Assembly (NCBI RefSeq): GCF_900095745.1
Contig: NZ_FMIR01000015.1
Coordinates: 372,001-436,000, forward strand
DNA length: 64,000 nt
From: Microbacterium oxydans
GTDB lineage: Bacteria > Actinomycetota > Actinomycetes > Actinomycetales > Microbacteriaceae
Reading direction: 5' to 3'
Shown: one piece after another, positions 24,386-33,821 of the stretch
Position numbering within the stretch: the stretch's first letter is position 1
Layout of the letters: every line of letters begins with the position of its first letter
Notes under the pieces: generated by a model
What the model was told of the DNA's origin: nothing
What the model saw: only the letters and a program-made list of their open reading frames with translations
Databases searched by the model: none
Translations under genes and position numbers: made by a program

Positions 24386-26506
24386 ATGCATCCGCTCATC
24401 CCCACCGTCGAGGACCTCGCCGCCGATGCGGTCACCCACCATTACGACGACATGATCGCGCCGACCGGCCTCACGAACATGTTCGGCACCGTACGCGTCG
24501 ACCACGACCTGACCGCGATCAGCGCCGTGCAGTTCCCGCCCGTGTCGCAGGGGCTCACCCAGACCGCGGTGCTGTTCGTCGACGGCCGGCTGTTCGCCTC
24601 GTACGGCGTGCCCGTCACGCACGAGTGGCGGGCGGACCGGGTGGTGCGGCGGGCGACAGTCGGTGAGCTCGAGATCGAGACGACGACGGTGTGCGTGCCG
24701 GGGAAGACCGCGGTGGCGATCGACATCGCGGTGCGCAACACCGGATCGCAGGATCGGGAGGTGCGGATCGGGCTCTCAGCAGCCGCCCGGGTCACTCGCT
24801 CGCAGGAGGCCTGGCTCGACGCCGAGTCGCCGTCCGAACGCGACACCGCGACCGTCGACGGCGAGCGCCTGCTGTTCTCGTCGGCGGATGCGGCGGCCTG
24901 GAGCGCGCAGGGCCTGACGGGCGGATCGGCGGCGCTGAGCGGGGTGGCCTCGCTGCCCGAGGCGTTCGACACCGGCATCGGCGGGAACGGCCGCGGCGGC
25001 GAGCTTTCGGTGGCGCTCGCCGTGCCGGCCGGGGGCGTCGCGCGCACCGCGTATGTGCAGGCGGTCGGGATCTCCGCTGCGGATGCGGCGCGCACCTACG
25101 ACGCCGTGATCGCCGACGTGCCCGGTGCGATCGCCGCGGCCGAGGAGTTCTGGAACCGGCAGCTGCACGCCGCCTTCGACCCCGACGACGGGGAGTTCTC
25201 CGGGGCGCTGCCCGTGCTCGAGACGGCATCCGCGCCGCTCCGCCGCCTGTACTGGTGGGCGGTGCTCGGCGTGATCTGGTTCCGCCGCGACTTCGCCGGG
25301 AACGTGCTCGGCCGCTCGTACGACACCCTCATGCCGAACTACTGGGGCACCACCACGTTCATCTGGGACTACAGCCTGAGCTCGGTCAGCCACGCGCTGC
25401 TCGACCCCGCCGAGATGCGCAACCAGGTGCGGCACTGGATCTCGCTCGACATCCACTCGCACTTCGGCACCTCGTCACTCACCGGCGGGCCGGTCGGCCG
25501 CTGGTACTCCGTCAACGACTACGCCATGACCCGGCTCGTGCACGACTACGTGCGCTTCACCGGCGACACCGCGTTCCTCGACGAGATCGTCGGCGATCAG
25601 ACGGTCGCCGAGTCGGTACGGCAGTGGGCGATGGCGTGGAAGAAGTTACGCGCAGGCACGGCCCTCGCCGATTACGGCGAGATCGACAACCTGCTGGAGT
25701 GCGTCAGCTCGTACACGCACGAGGTCGCAGGCCTCAACGCCGCGAACGTCTGGAGCATGCGGACGGCCGCCTCCCTCGCCGAGCTGCGGGGTGATTCCGC
25801 CGGCGGCAGCGAGCTGCGCGCGGAGGCCGACGCCCTGCTTCCTGCCGTGATCGAGCGCTACCTTCCCGGTCAGGGCATCTTCGCCGCAGGACAGCCCGAC
25901 GGCACGCTGCTGCCGGTGCGGCACTGCTACGACTTCAGCGTGGTCGGCACGACGATCGCCGACGACCTCGCCCCCGGCATCCGCGACGAGATGGTCTCGT
26001 TCTTCCAGCGTGAACTGCAGACCGACAACTGGATGCGCGCGCTCTCGCCCTGGGACCCCGACGCCAGCTACAGCCCACGCCCCGACCACCAGTGGAACGG
26101 CGCCTACCCCGCCTGGCCCGCGGATGCCGGACGCGCCCTGGCCGCCCTCGGCGCTCCCGAGGTGCTCACCTCGTGGGTCGAGGGGTTGTCGCGCACCGCG
26201 AACCAGGGCCCGATGGGGCAGGCGCACTTCGTGGAGGAAGCCGTGCCCGGGATCAACGGCGGCGCGCGCAAGGCTCCGCCGCAGCTGCCGTACATCATCG
26301 ACTGGTCGTGCTCGTCGTCGGGCGCCTGGGTCGAGCTCGTGATCGAGGCCCTGTTCGGCGTCTCGGTCGGGGCCGACGGCACGGTGCGCGCGGCCGGCTG
26401 CGTCGCCGCACTCGACCCGCACGCGGTGCTGCGCGGCCTGCGCGTGGGCGAGAAGACCTACGACATCGACGCCTCGGGAGGGATCACCGAAACCCCCGGG
26501 CGCTGA
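24386..26506 (+). CDS. Glycoside hydrolase with six-hairpin (alpha/alpha)6 barrel, cytoplasmic
   Basis: A 706-residue protein without a signal peptide. An N-terminal beta-sandwich-like region (1-270) precedes a helical barrel (about 280-690) with aromatic-rich tracts such as PNYWGTTTFIWDYSLSS and WNGAYPAWPADAG that line active sites of six-hairpin glycosidases. I cannot assign a numbered GH family. Being cytoplasmic and directly downstream of the importer, it probably cleaves the imported glycoside to a sugar for the ROK kinase. ATG 24386 is preceded by GAAAGG. The 27-base gap to the permease suggests one operon. Confidence 0.7.
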   Translation: MHPLIPTVEDLAADAVTHHYDDMIAPTGLTNMFGTVRVDHDLTAISAVQFPPVSQGLTQTAVLFVDGRLFASYGVPVTHEWRADRVVRRATVGELEIETTTVCVPGKTAVAIDIAVRNTGSQDREVRIGLSAAARVTRSQEAWLDAESPSERDTATVDGERLLFSSADAAAWSAQGLTGGSAALSGVASLPEAFDTGIGGNGRGGELSVALAVPAGGVARTAYVQAVGISAADAARTYDAVIADVPGAIAAAEEFWNRQLHAAFDPDDGEFSGALPVLETASAPLRRLYWWAVLGVIWFRRDFAGNVLGRSYDTLMPNYWGTTTFIWDYSLSSVSHALLDPAEMRNQVRHWISLDIHSHFGTSSLTGGPVGRWYSVNDYAMTRLVHDYVRFTGDTAFLDEIVGDQTVAESVRQWAMAWKKLRAGTALADYGEIDNLLECVSSYTHEVAGLNAANVWSMRTAASLAELRGDSAGGSELRAEADALLPAVIERYLPGQGIFAAGQPDGTLLPVRHCYDFSVVGTTIADDLAPGIRDEMVSFFQRELQTDNWMRALSPWDPDASYSPRPDHQWNGAYPAWPADAGRALAALGAPEVLTSWVEGLSRTANQGPMGQAHFVEEAVPGINGGARKAPPQLPYIIDWSCSSSGAWVELVIEALFGVSVGADGTVRAAGCVAALDPHAVLRGLRVGEKTYDIDASGGITETPGR

Positions 26507-26550
26507 GCACGACCAGCTTTACCCCACACGAACACGAAGGAGTGATCGAG

Positions 26551-27726
26551 ATGAGAAGACGCATGATCGCGGCGGGTCTCGCCGCCGCATCCCTGTGCGC
26601 GGGAGCGCTGTTCGCCGCTCCGGCGAGCGCGGCGGTTCCGGCCGGAGGCGGGCACGGCAACGGGCACGGACACGGCCAGTGCTCGCTGGTCGACAAGACG
26701 CTCACGGCCACATCGAGCGTGAACCAAGACCTGACCGAGACGTTCACGACCTATGGGAACACCGGCGGGGAATGGACCGGCGGCGACAGCACCTACTCGA
26801 TGCCGCTCGGCAAGGGGAAGACCGGCTGGTTCTTCTCGGACACGTTCCTCGGCACCGTGAACCCCGACGGGTCGCGGCCGACCGACTCGCCGTTCGTGAA
26901 CAACTCCGTCGTGGTGCAGGACCGCCGTGGCGACCTCACGACCATCACCGGCGGCACCCCCGACGACCCGGCCGGCATCATCCCGCCCGAGCCCGACGGC
27001 AAGTGGTACTGGATCGGCGACCCGACGCCCGGCCGTCACGGCACGGTGCAGGTGCCGCTGCTGCAGTTCGCCCGAACCGGCACGGGGCAGTGGGACTTCG
27101 CGTGGACCGCGAACCGGCTCGCCACGCTCGACGGTCAGACGCTGCAGCTCGAGGGCATCGTGGACCTCCCCTCGGCGACCGGCATCAACTGGGGCTCGTG
27201 GACGCTCGAAGAACGCGGCACGACCTACATCTACGGCATCGCCGACCCCGGCGGAGTGCGCTCAGCGTACGTCGCGAAGGTGCAGGGCAAGGACGGCTTG
27301 AAGGGCACCTGGACGTACTGGAACGGCACGACCTGGGCGGCGGACGAGGCGGATGCCGTGCCCGTGGTGCCCTACGTGGCCAACGAGTTCAGCGTCGCCC
27401 CCTTCCGTGACGGCTACCTGCTCGTGACGCAGGACACGTCGGAACTGTTCAGCACCCGCATCGTCGCGCGCACCTCGTGCTCGCCGACGGGTCCGTTCAC
27501 CGACCCGGTCGAGCTGTACCGCACACCCGAGACCGGGGCGCTCGGCAGCTACGGAGACCCCGACGTGTTCACCTACAACGCGCACGAGCATCCGAATCTG
27601 CGTCAGGGCAACCGCATCCTCGTCTCCTACAACGTGAACACCTTCGACAACGTGGGTGACGTGTACGACGACGCCTCGATCTACCGTCCGCGGTTCATCG
27701 ACGTGCAGCTTCAGGTGAGCCGTTGA
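26551..27726 (+). CDS. Secreted DUF4185/beta-propeller-type protein
   Basis: A 391-residue exported protein. Residues 1-27 are a Sec signal peptide with an ASA-A cleavage site, followed by a Gly/His-rich linker (GGGHGNGHGHGQ) that may bind metal. The mature part has repeated W/Y-rich strands and SYGDPDVFTYNAHEHP near 330, as in five-bladed propeller glycosidase-like proteins (DUF4185/DUF5005). No catalytic pair can be named. AAGGAG precedes ATG 26551. It probably acts on the extracellular glycan whose products the ABC system imports. Confidence 0.65.
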   Translation: MRRRMIAAGLAAASLCAGALFAAPASAAVPAGGGHGNGHGHGQCSLVDKTLTATSSVNQDLTETFTTYGNTGGEWTGGDSTYSMPLGKGKTGWFFSDTFLGTVNPDGSRPTDSPFVNNSVVVQDRRGDLTTITGGTPDDPAGIIPPEPDGKWYWIGDPTPGRHGTVQVPLLQFARTGTGQWDFAWTANRLATLDGQTLQLEGIVDLPSATGINWGSWTLEERGTTYIYGIADPGGVRSAYVAKVQGKDGLKGTWTYWNGTTWAADEADAVPVVPYVANEFSVAPFRDGYLLVTQDTSELFSTRIVARTSCSPTGPFTDPVELYRTPETGALGSYGDPDVFTYNAHEHPNLRQGNRILVSYNVNTFDNVGDVYDDASIYRPRFIDVQLQVSR

Positions 27727-28451
27727 CGGATGACCGCGCGGCGCTCCGGGGGCTCCTCGCCTCCGGAGCGCCGGTCACCTGGGTGTTCACGGGCGACTCG
27801 ATCACGCACGGCCTGATCCACACCCGAGGGGCTCGCAACTACGTCGACCACCTGCACGAGCTGATCCGCGGCGATGCCGGGCGGGTGCAGGATGCCGTGA
27901 TCAACACCGCGATCACGGGGTGGCGGGCCGACCTGATCCTGGGCGACTTCGACCGTCGCGTGGCGCACTGGCGGCCCGACGTGGTGACGCTCATGATCGG
28001 CACGAACGACTGCACCACCGAGTGGCTCGACCCCGTGATCGAGGTGTCGGCGTTCGCGGAGTCGATCGCGGAGTTCGTGCGGCGGGTGCGAGCGCTCGGT
28101 GCGGTGCCGGTGCTGCAGACGCCGCCGACCGTCGATCTGCTGCATGCGCCCGACCGCGCACGCATCGGCGAGTTCGCGCAGGCGATCCGCGATGTGGCCG
28201 CGCGGGACGGTGTGGTTCTGGTGGATCAGTACGCCGCGTTCGCGGAGTTCTCGGCGGGGACCGGGCCGGGCAACGAGGGCATGCCGTGGGGACTGCTCGA
28301 CGACGCGTTCCACCCGAGCGCCGCGGGGCACGCCCTGCTCGCACTCGGGTGGGCCGAGGTGGTCGGGGTCGGCGGTGCCGGGTCGCTCGTGCTCGCGGAT
28401 CTCGCGGCGCGGGTGGCGCTGGCGCGGCATCCGCAGTGGCCTCCCGTGTGA
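27723..28451 (+). CDS. SGNH/GDSL-family hydrolase
   Basis: A 242-residue SGNH esterase. Block I FTGDSITHG near residue 22 supplies the nucleophile Ser, block III GTNDC near 98 the oxyanion Asn, and block V DAFHPSAAGH near 198 the catalytic Asp and His; block II Gly is in TAITGW. No signal peptide is present. Such enzymes remove acyl groups from sugars, so a deacetylase step for the imported glycan is likely. The start is TTG 27723, overlapping the stop of the propeller gene by 4 bases. Confidence 0.85.
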   Translation: MTDDRAALRGLLASGAPVTWVFTGDSITHGLIHTRGARNYVDHLHELIRGDAGRVQDAVINTAITGWRADLILGDFDRRVAHWRPDVVTLMIGTNDCTTEWLDPVIEVSAFAESIAEFVRRVRALGAVPVLQTPPTVDLLHAPDRARIGEFAQAIRDVAARDGVVLVDQYAAFAEFSAGTGPGNEGMPWGLLDDAFHPSAAGHALLALGWAEVVGVGGAGSLVLADLAARVALARHPQWPPV

Positions 28452-28508
28452 CGCGCGGCGTGCCGGGTTCGCGCGGGGCGGCGTGCCGGGTGGGGCGGTA
28501 CACCTGTC

Positions 28509-28570
28509 GGGAGTTCGGACGGATGCAGGAGCGAAACGCCGCGAACCCTCCTGCATCCGTCCGAACTCCC
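28509..28570. repeat. Long perfect inverted repeat (23-base arms)
   Basis: Arms 28509-28531 and 28548-28570 are perfectly complementary around a 16-base loop. Each arm contains TTCGGACGGATGCAGG or its complement, and part of one arm (TGCATCCGTC) is repeated once more just downstream at 28571-28580. It lies between two convergent genes and lacks a T-tract, so it could be a terminator or an extragenic palindrome. Confidence 0.85.
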
Positions 28571-28602
28571 TGCATCCGTCCCGGGAAAGGGTACGTCGCG
28601 GG

Positions 28603-29061
28603 TCAGCCGGCCTGCACGTCGAGCACCCAGGTCACGCCGAAACGGTCGGTGAGCATGCCGAAGCCGGCCGACCAGGCCGAGGCTGCCAGCGGCTCGACAA
28701 CCGTCGCGCCCTCGGCCAGACCGTCCCAGTACCCCCGCAGCTCGTCGAGCGATTCCGCCCGCAGCGACTGGAAGAACGTGCGGTCGGTGATGGTCGCGCC
28801 GTTCTCCCGGTGCGTGGTGCCGGCGGTCGCCGTCGGGTCCGGGTCGTCTTGCCCCGGGATGTCGTACGCCATCAGCCGGATCCCCGTCGCGGCTTCGAGC
28901 TGTCCGAACACGATCTTGTCGAACCCGGGCACTCCCTCCGGCATGCCGAACTGGCCGTATGTCGCGGCGGTGACCTCGCCGCCGAACACGGACCGGTAGA
29001 AATCGAGCGCCTGTCGAGCCGTGCCGCGGAAGTTCAGGTGGGTCGTGGTGTTGATGGTCAT
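28603..29061 (-). CDS. VOC-family protein (PhnB-like)
   Basis: A 152-residue PhnB-type VOC protein: LNFRGTARQALDFYRSVFGG at the start, the middle HRENGATITDRTFFQSL and the end GMLTDRFGVTWVLDVQ are typical. Members of this group bind small ligands; the function of most is unknown. AAGGAG lies upstream of ATG 29061. It is divergent from a WYL regulator 103 bases away, which may control it. Confidence 0.85.
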   Translation of the reverse strand: MTINTTTHLNFRGTARQALDFYRSVFGGEVTAATYGQFGMPEGVPGFDKIVFGQLEAATGIRLMAYDIPGQDDPDPTATAGTTHRENGATITDRTFFQSLRAESLDELRGYWDGLAEGATVVEPLAASAWSAGFGMLTDRFGVTWVLDVQAG

Positions 29062-29164
29062 CGGTCTCTCCTTCTTGTGCGGCCCGCCGTTCGGAACCGC
29101 CTGAGAGAACGATCACAGGGGTAGCGGTCGGTTTCTGTCCTCTACTGCGGGCAGACTGAATCGC

Positions 29165-30118
29165 ATGGCCTCAAGCTCGTCACGAATGCTCGCGCTGCTG
29201 TCGCTGCTGCAGACACCGCGCGACTGGCCCGGCCACGTGCTCGCCGAGCGGCTGGAGGTCAGCCCGCGCACCGTGCGCCGCGACGTCGATCGACTCCGAG
29301 AGCTGGGCTACCGGATCGGCGCGATCAAGGGGCCGGACGGCGGCTACCGTCTCGCAGCCGGATCCGAGCTGCCGCCGCTGCTGTTCGACGATGACCAGGC
29401 CGTCGCGATCGCGGTGGCGCTGCAGACCGTCCCCTCCAGCGGCATCGACATCGAGGAGGGCGCGGCGCGGGCGCTCGCGACCGTGCGGCAGGTGATGCCC
29501 TCACGACTGCGGCACCGTGTCGACGGCATCCGCTTCACGGGTGCCACTGCCGATGTGCGCGTCGATCCGGCGGTGCTCGAAGCGGCGAGCGCGGCCGTGC
29601 GCGACCGCCAGGTGCTGCGCTTCGACTACGGCTCCGACCGCGACCGACCTGCCCGTCGCACCGAGCCGCACGCGGTGGTCGCCCGCGAGGGCCGCTGGTA
29701 TCTGCTCGCGTGGGATCTGGAGGTTGCGGATTGGCGTACCTTCCGGCTGGACCGGATGCAGCCGCGCATCCCGACCGGGCCGACGTTCACCCCGCACCCG
29801 CTGCCGGCGGCGGATGCCGCGACCTACCTGGCCGCGCGAGCGAAGGGGTCGGCGACCGAGGATCGGTGGCCCTGCGTCGGCGAGGTCGTGATCGAGCTCC
29901 CTGCCCGCGAGGTCACACCCTGGCTAGGCGAGGGCGAGCTGGAAAACCTCGGCGATGGCTCGTGCCGGATCACCATCGGCTCCTGGTCATGGGTCGGCGT
30001 GCTCGCTGCGGTCGCCCGGTTCGATGCGCCCTTCACGGTGGTGGGTCCGGCGCCGCTGCAAGAGGCCGCCGGGGTGCTGGCGGCGCGGTTTGCCGCGGCG
30101 GCGGACTCTTCCTCCTGA
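29165..30118 (+). CDS. WYL-domain transcriptional regulator (YafY type)
   Basis: A 317-residue protein: an N-terminal winged helix (MLALLSLLQTPRDWPGHVLA, then VSPRTVRRDVDRLRELGY) and a WYL domain near residues 135-215 whose core reads REGRWYLLAWDLE. A C-terminal extension (WCX-like) follows. WYL domains sense nucleic acid or nucleotide ligands. The divergent VOC gene is the likely target. ATG 29165 has only a weak ribosome-binding site. Confidence 0.85.
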   Translation: MASSSSRMLALLSLLQTPRDWPGHVLAERLEVSPRTVRRDVDRLRELGYRIGAIKGPDGGYRLAAGSELPPLLFDDDQAVAIAVALQTVPSSGIDIEEGAARALATVRQVMPSRLRHRVDGIRFTGATADVRVDPAVLEAASAAVRDRQVLRFDYGSDRDRPARRTEPHAVVAREGRWYLLAWDLEVADWRTFRLDRMQPRIPTGPTFTPHPLPAADAATYLAARAKGSATEDRWPCVGEVVIELPAREVTPWLGEGELENLGDGSCRITIGSWSWVGVLAAVARFDAPFTVVGPAPLQEAAGVLAARFAAAADSSS

Positions 30119-30207
30119 TCCAGAAGTTCTCACGACCTTTCCCCATATCCCGGAACGATGCTCCCGATCCGGCGCTCACACGCCTCGTGGTTCGCTTGAA
30201 TGGCCGA

Positions 30208-30354
30208 ATGACGAACGGCCTGCCTCCACACGAACCGTCCGACGAAGAGCTCCGAAGGCTGGTGATGGACGGATTCACCTCGGGCGAAGGATCTGAAGTC
30301 GACCAGAAGTACTTCGATCGACTCCGAACCAGAATCCGAAACTCGAAAATCTAG
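30208..30354 (+). CDS. Small helical protein, antitoxin-like, 48 residues
   Basis: MTNGLPPHEPSDEELRRLVM followed by DGFTSGEGSEVDQKYFDRLRTRIRNSKI looks like the C-terminal, toxin-binding half of ParD-type antitoxins (…GxxSGxxxxxDxxFxxLRxRI). No DNA-binding half precedes it in the same frame. It may be a real small protein or a remnant. Its last codons overlap the CTAGTAC repeat before the VapBC genes, which start 33 bases further on. Confidence 0.4.
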   Translation: MTNGLPPHEPSDEELRRLVMDGFTSGEGSEVDQKYFDRLRTRIRNSKI

Positions 30355-30366
30355 TACTTCTAGTAC
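30351..30366. promoter_or_regulatory. Direct repeat before the toxin-antitoxin genes
   Basis: CTAGTAC TT CTAGTAC, two copies with a 9-base period and self-complementary GTAC cores, 21 bases before the antitoxin start. Antitoxins of this class usually repress their own operon at such sites, so autoregulation is inferred. Confidence 0.45.
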
Positions 30367-30386
30367 GCAATCGGTAGACTCGGAGG

Positions 30387-30650
30387 ATGGGGACAGTGAC
30401 GAAGACAGAACTCAATCAGCAGACAGCGCGGGTGCTGGCGCGCGTCACCGCGGGCGAGCATCTGACGGTTACGGACCGCGGTCGTCCGATTGCGGAACTG
30501 ACACCGCCGGCCGAGACGGCGTGGACACGAATGATCGCCAGCGGGCGTGTGACGCTCCCCACGAAAAGGGGACCTCTCACCAACGCCCCCGTCCTCGACA
30601 CGATGCCGACTGCAGAGGTCCTCGAAGACCTCCGTGCGGACCGCGCGTGA
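30387..30650 (+). CDS. Phd/YefM-type (VapB) antitoxin
   Basis: An 87-residue prevent-host-death family antitoxin: TKTELNQQTARVLARVTAGEHLTVTDRGRPIAELTP is the family DNA-binding core (residues 5-40), and the C-terminal part (VLEDLRADRA) would wrap the toxin. It neutralises the PIN toxin encoded next and represses the operon. Its TGA overlaps the toxin GTG start (GTGA). Confidence 0.88.
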   Translation: MGTVTKTELNQQTARVLARVTAGEHLTVTDRGRPIAELTPPAETAWTRMIASGRVTLPTKRGPLTNAPVLDTMPTAEVLEDLRADRA

Positions 30651-31027
30651 TCTACCTCGACACCTCGGCCGCGGTGAAGGCACTCGTCGAAGAAGCAGAA
30701 ACCTCGGCGATCGTCGATGCCTTCGGCACCGGAGCAGAGTTCGTGTCCTCCCGCCTGCTCGCCGTCGAGCTGCACGCCGTGGCAGATCGACGTTCCCTCG
30801 ATCACGAAAGCGCTGATGACCTGCTCGATCGAGTCGCGCTCGTCTCTCTCGACGATGACACGATGGCCCACGCCATCCGCCTCCGCAGCGGCCTGCGCAC
30901 CCTCGATGTCCTGCATCTGGCAACCGCACTCGAACTGAGCGATGTGGTCACATCCGTTCTCACCTACGATGACGAACTCGCTGCGGCGGCGCGCGCCCAC
31001 GGCCTGACACTCACGGACCTCACGTGA
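30647..31027 (+). CDS. VapC-type PIN-domain toxin ribonuclease
   Basis: A 126-residue PIN nuclease. The first acidic residue is in IYLDTSAAVKAL at position 5; the others are in RLLAVELHA near 41 and LRTLDVLHLATAL near 88, with a final acidic tract TYDDELAAAA. These bind Mg2+ and cut tRNA or rRNA when free of antitoxin. The GTG 30647 start overlaps the antitoxin stop. The pair forms a complete type II module. Confidence 0.88.
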   Translation: MIYLDTSAAVKALVEEAETSAIVDAFGTGAEFVSSRLLAVELHAVADRRSLDHESADDLLDRVALVSLDDDTMAHAIRLRSGLRTLDVLHLATALELSDVVTSVLTYDDELAAAARAHGLTLTDLT

Positions 31028-31129
31028 GGTCTGTGCCGCGGGCCTGCGGCAGAGGCACTCGCGGGAGAGCCGCCTCACCCGCGCCGGTAGACTGAGCATG
31101 CCCCGCCGGCCCCTTCCTTTGGAGTGCGC

Positions 31130-33460
31130 GTGACCACCGCCCCTGCACCTTCCCCCCAGCACGTCCCCGACTCCGTCGAGAACGCGATCGCGACGCCCGA
31201 GAAGGAGCAGCCGTACGCGGCCCTCGGACTCAAGCCCGACGAGTACGAGCGCATCAAGGAGATCCTCGGCCGTCGCCCCACCTCGGGCGAGCTGGCGATG
31301 TACTCCGTCATGTGGTCGGAGCACTGCTCCTACAAGTCGTCCAAGAACTACCTGCGCCGCTTCGGCCAGAAGGTCTCCGACGAGATGAAGGAACGCCTCA
31401 TGGTGGGCATGGGCCAGAACGCGGGCGTCGTCGACGTCGGCGAGGGCTGGGCCGTCACCTTCAAGGCTGAGTCGCACAACCACCCCTCGTTCATCGAGCC
31501 CTTCCAGGGTGCGGCGACCGGCGTCGGCGGCATCGTCCGCGACATCATCTCGATGGGCGCTCGCCCGGTCGCGGTCATGGACGCCCTGCGCTTCGGCGCG
31601 GTCGACCACCCCGACACCGCCCGCGTCGTGCACGGCGTGACCAGCGGCATCAGCTTCTACGGCAACTGCCTGGGCCTGCCGAACATCGGCGGCGAGACGG
31701 TCTTCGACTCCGTCTACCAGGCCAACCCGCTCGTGAACGCGCTCGCGGTGGGCGTGCTGCGCCACGAAGACCTCAAGCTCGCGAACGCGACCGGCGTCGG
31801 CAACAAGGTCGTCCTGTTCGGCGCCCGCACGGGTGGCGACGGCATCGGCGGCGCGAGCATCCTGGCCTCCGACTCGTTCGACTCCACCGGCCCGACCAAG
31901 CGCCCCGCCGTGCAGGTGGGCGACCCGTTCGCCGAGAAGGTGCTCATCGAGTGCTGCCTCGAGCTGTACCGCGGCGAGCTCGTCGAGGCGATCCAGGACC
32001 TCGGCGCCGCCGGCATCTCCTGCGCGACAAGCGAGCTCGCGGCCAACGGCAACAGCGGCATGAAGGTCTCGCTCGACAACGTGCTGCTGCGCGACCCCAC
32101 GCTCACGGCCGAGGAGATCCTCATGTCGGAGTCGCAGGAGCGCATGATGGCGATCGTCGCTCCCGAGAAGCTCGACGCTTTCCTCGAGGTCGTGAACAAG
32201 TGGGAGGTCGAGACCTCCGTGCTCGGCGAGGTCACCGGCGACGGACGCCTCATCATCGACTGGCAGGGCGAGCGCATCGTCGACGTAGACCCCTCGACCG
32301 TCGCGGTCGACGGCCCCGTCTATGACCGTCCGGTCGCCTACCCGACCTGGATCGACGCCCTGCAGGCGGATGCCGCCGAGAACCTGCCCCGCGCCAACGA
32401 CCCCGAGACGCTGCGCGAGCAGTTCCTCGCCCTCGTCGCCTCGCCGAACCTGGCCGACACGAGCTGGATCACCAACCAGTACGACTACTACGTGCTCGGC
32501 AACACGGCACTGAGCTTCCCCGACGACGCCGGCATGATCCGCGTCGACGAGGAGTCGGGCCTCGGCTTCGCCATCTCGACCGACGCCAACGGCCGCTACT
32601 GCCAGCTCGACCCCTACGCGGGCGCACAGCTGGCCCTCGCCGAGGCCTACCGCAACGTCGCCGTCACCGGCGCCGTGCCCACGGCCATCACCGACTGCCT
32701 CAACTTCGGCTCTCCCGAGAACCCCGAGGTCATGTGGCAGTTTGGTCAGACGGTCGACGGCCTGGCCGACGGATGCTACGAGCTGGGCACCCCGGTCACC
32801 GGCGGCAACGTCTCGTTCTACAACCAGACCGGCGACGTGCCGATCCACCCGACCCCGCTCGTGGGCGTGCTCGGCATCATCGACGACGTCTCGCGCCGCA
32901 TCCCCTCCGGATGGCAGGACGAGGGTCAGAACATCTACCTCCTCGGCACCACCTCGACCGAGCTCTCGGGTTCGGCCTGGGCCGACGTCGTGCATGACCA
33001 CCTCGGCGGACTGCCGCCGAAGGTCGACCTCGCGGGCGAGAAGCGCCTCGCGGGTCTGCTCTCGGCCGCCCGCGACGAGTGGCTCATCTCCTCGGCGCAC
33101 GACCTCTCCGAAGGCGGCCTCGCGCAGGCACTCGCCGAGGGCGTCATGCGCTTCGGCGTCGGCGCCCGCGTCTGGCTGAACGAGATCATCGAGAGCAACG
33201 GCGTGGATGCCGCATCCGCCCTGTTCTCCGAGTCGACCGGTCGCGTGCTCGTGACCGTGCCGCGTGAAGACGACGTGAAGTTCCGCGGACTCTGCGAGGG
33301 ACGCGACTACCCGGTGATGCGCATCGGCGTGACCGACACCGAGGGCGCGAAGCTCGAGGTGCAGGACGTCTTCACCGTGTCGATCGCCGAGCTGCGCGAG
33401 CGCTCGCAGGCCACGCTCCCCTCGTACTTCGGCCCGACGGTCACGGAGGTCAGCGCATGA
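31130..33460 (+). CDS. purL: Phosphoribosylformylglycinamidine synthase subunit PurL
   Basis: A 776-residue PurL of the small (bacterial multi-subunit) type, which converts FGAR to FGAM in purine synthesis together with PurQ and Pur[22 protein letters not shown] near residue 120 is the ATP/Mg signature; [10 protein letters not shown] near 64 and [11 protein letters not shown] near 560 are also typical. GTG 31130 is chosen with TTTGGAG just upstream; GTG 31124 is an alternative. purQ and purS are not in the window. The stop overlaps the start of a small membrane protein gene. Confidence 0.95.
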   Translation: MTTAPAPSPQHVPDSVENAIATPEKEQPYAALGLKPDEYERIKEILGRRPTSGELAMYSVMWSEHCSYKSSKNYLRRFGQKVSDEMKERLMVGMGQNAGVVDVGEGWAVTFKAESHNHPSFIEPFQGAATGVGGIVRDIISMGARPVAVMDALRFGAVDHPDTARVVHGVTSGISFYGNCLGLPNIGGETVFDSVYQANPLVNALAVGVLRHEDLKLANATGVGNKVVLFGARTGGDGIGGASILASDSFDSTGPTKRPAVQVGDPFAEKVLIECCLELYRGELVEAIQDLGAAGISCATSELAANGNSGMKVSLDNVLLRDPTLTAEEILMSESQERMMAIVAPEKLDAFLEVVNKWEVETSVLGEVTGDGRLIIDWQGERIVDVDPSTVAVDGPVYDRPVAYPTWIDALQADAAENLPRANDPETLREQFLALVASPNLADTSWITNQYDYYVLGNTALSFPDDAGMIRVDEESGLGFAISTDANGRYCQLDPYAGAQLALAEAYRNVAVTGAVPTAITDCLNFGSPENPEVMWQFGQTVDGLADGCYELGTPVTGGNVSFYNQTGDVPIHPTPLVGVLGIIDDVSRRIPSGWQDEGQNIYLLGTTSTELSGSAWADVVHDHLGGLPPKVDLAGEKRLAGLLSAARDEWLISSAHDLSEGGLAQALAEGVMRFGVGARVWLNEIIESNGVDAASALFSESTGRVLVTVPREDDVKFRGLCEGRDYPVMRIGVTDTEGAKLEVQDVFTVSIAELRERSQATLPSYFGPTVTEVSA

Positions 33461-33612
33461 GCGACGTGAGCCGGCAGAACCCGAACGAAGAGGACTACGG
33501 CGACCTCGGCGAGAAGCGCAACCGTCGCATCCGCATCGTCGCGTGGACCGTGATCATCGCGCTCATCCTCGGCGGTGGCGGCGCGACCGTGATCACCCTC
33601 ATCCTCGGCTGA
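33457..33612 (+). CDS. Small single-pass membrane protein overlapping purL, 51 residues
   Basis: [20 protein letters not shown], then a basic patch RNRRIRI, then one hydrophobic helix (about residues 28-50) rich in Ile, Leu, Val and Gly up to the C terminus. The ATG overlaps the purL stop (ATGA) and GGAGG lies eight bases upstream, so it is translationally coupled to purL. It has the form of a tail-anchored protein. No family is recognised. Confidence 0.65.
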   Translation: MSDVSRQNPNEEDYGDLGEKRNRRIRIVAWTVIIALILGGGGATVITLILG

Positions 33613-33634
33613 GAGGGGCCGGCCCCTCCGCCCC

Positions 33635-33740
33635 AGGTCGCAGTTCCGCACCCGCGTCGCAGTTCCGCACCCAGGTCGCAGTTCCGCACCCGCGTCGCAG
33701 TTCCGCACCCAGGTCGCAGTTCCGCACCCGCGTCGCACGG
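33635..33740. repeat. 19-base tandem repeat, about 5.5 copies
   Basis: The core GTCGCAGTTCCGCACCC recurs every 19 bases from 33635 to 33729, with the leading bases alternating AGG/GCG, so the true period may be 38. A partial last copy runs to 33740. A following segment, TGCGACCTCGATGAGAGAGT, resembles the right arm of the palindrome at 38266-38290. No spacers separate the units, so it is not CRISPR. Confidence 0.9.
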
Positions 33741-33821
33741 ATTCCAGGATTGCGTGCGACCTCGATGAGAGAGTGCGACGCGGCCTCGCCAGGCGTACCC
33801 TCGGGCGGGAACGGAGGAACC

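Noticed and set aside
30416..33100. Open frame of about 890 codons antisense to purL and vapBC
   Set aside because: The sense genes are certain; the antisense protein has low complexity rich in Gly, Val, Asp and Arg and no family signature.
33635..33740. CRISPR array
   Set aside because: Units are contiguous without unique spacers, the unit is 19 bases, and no cas gene is nearby.
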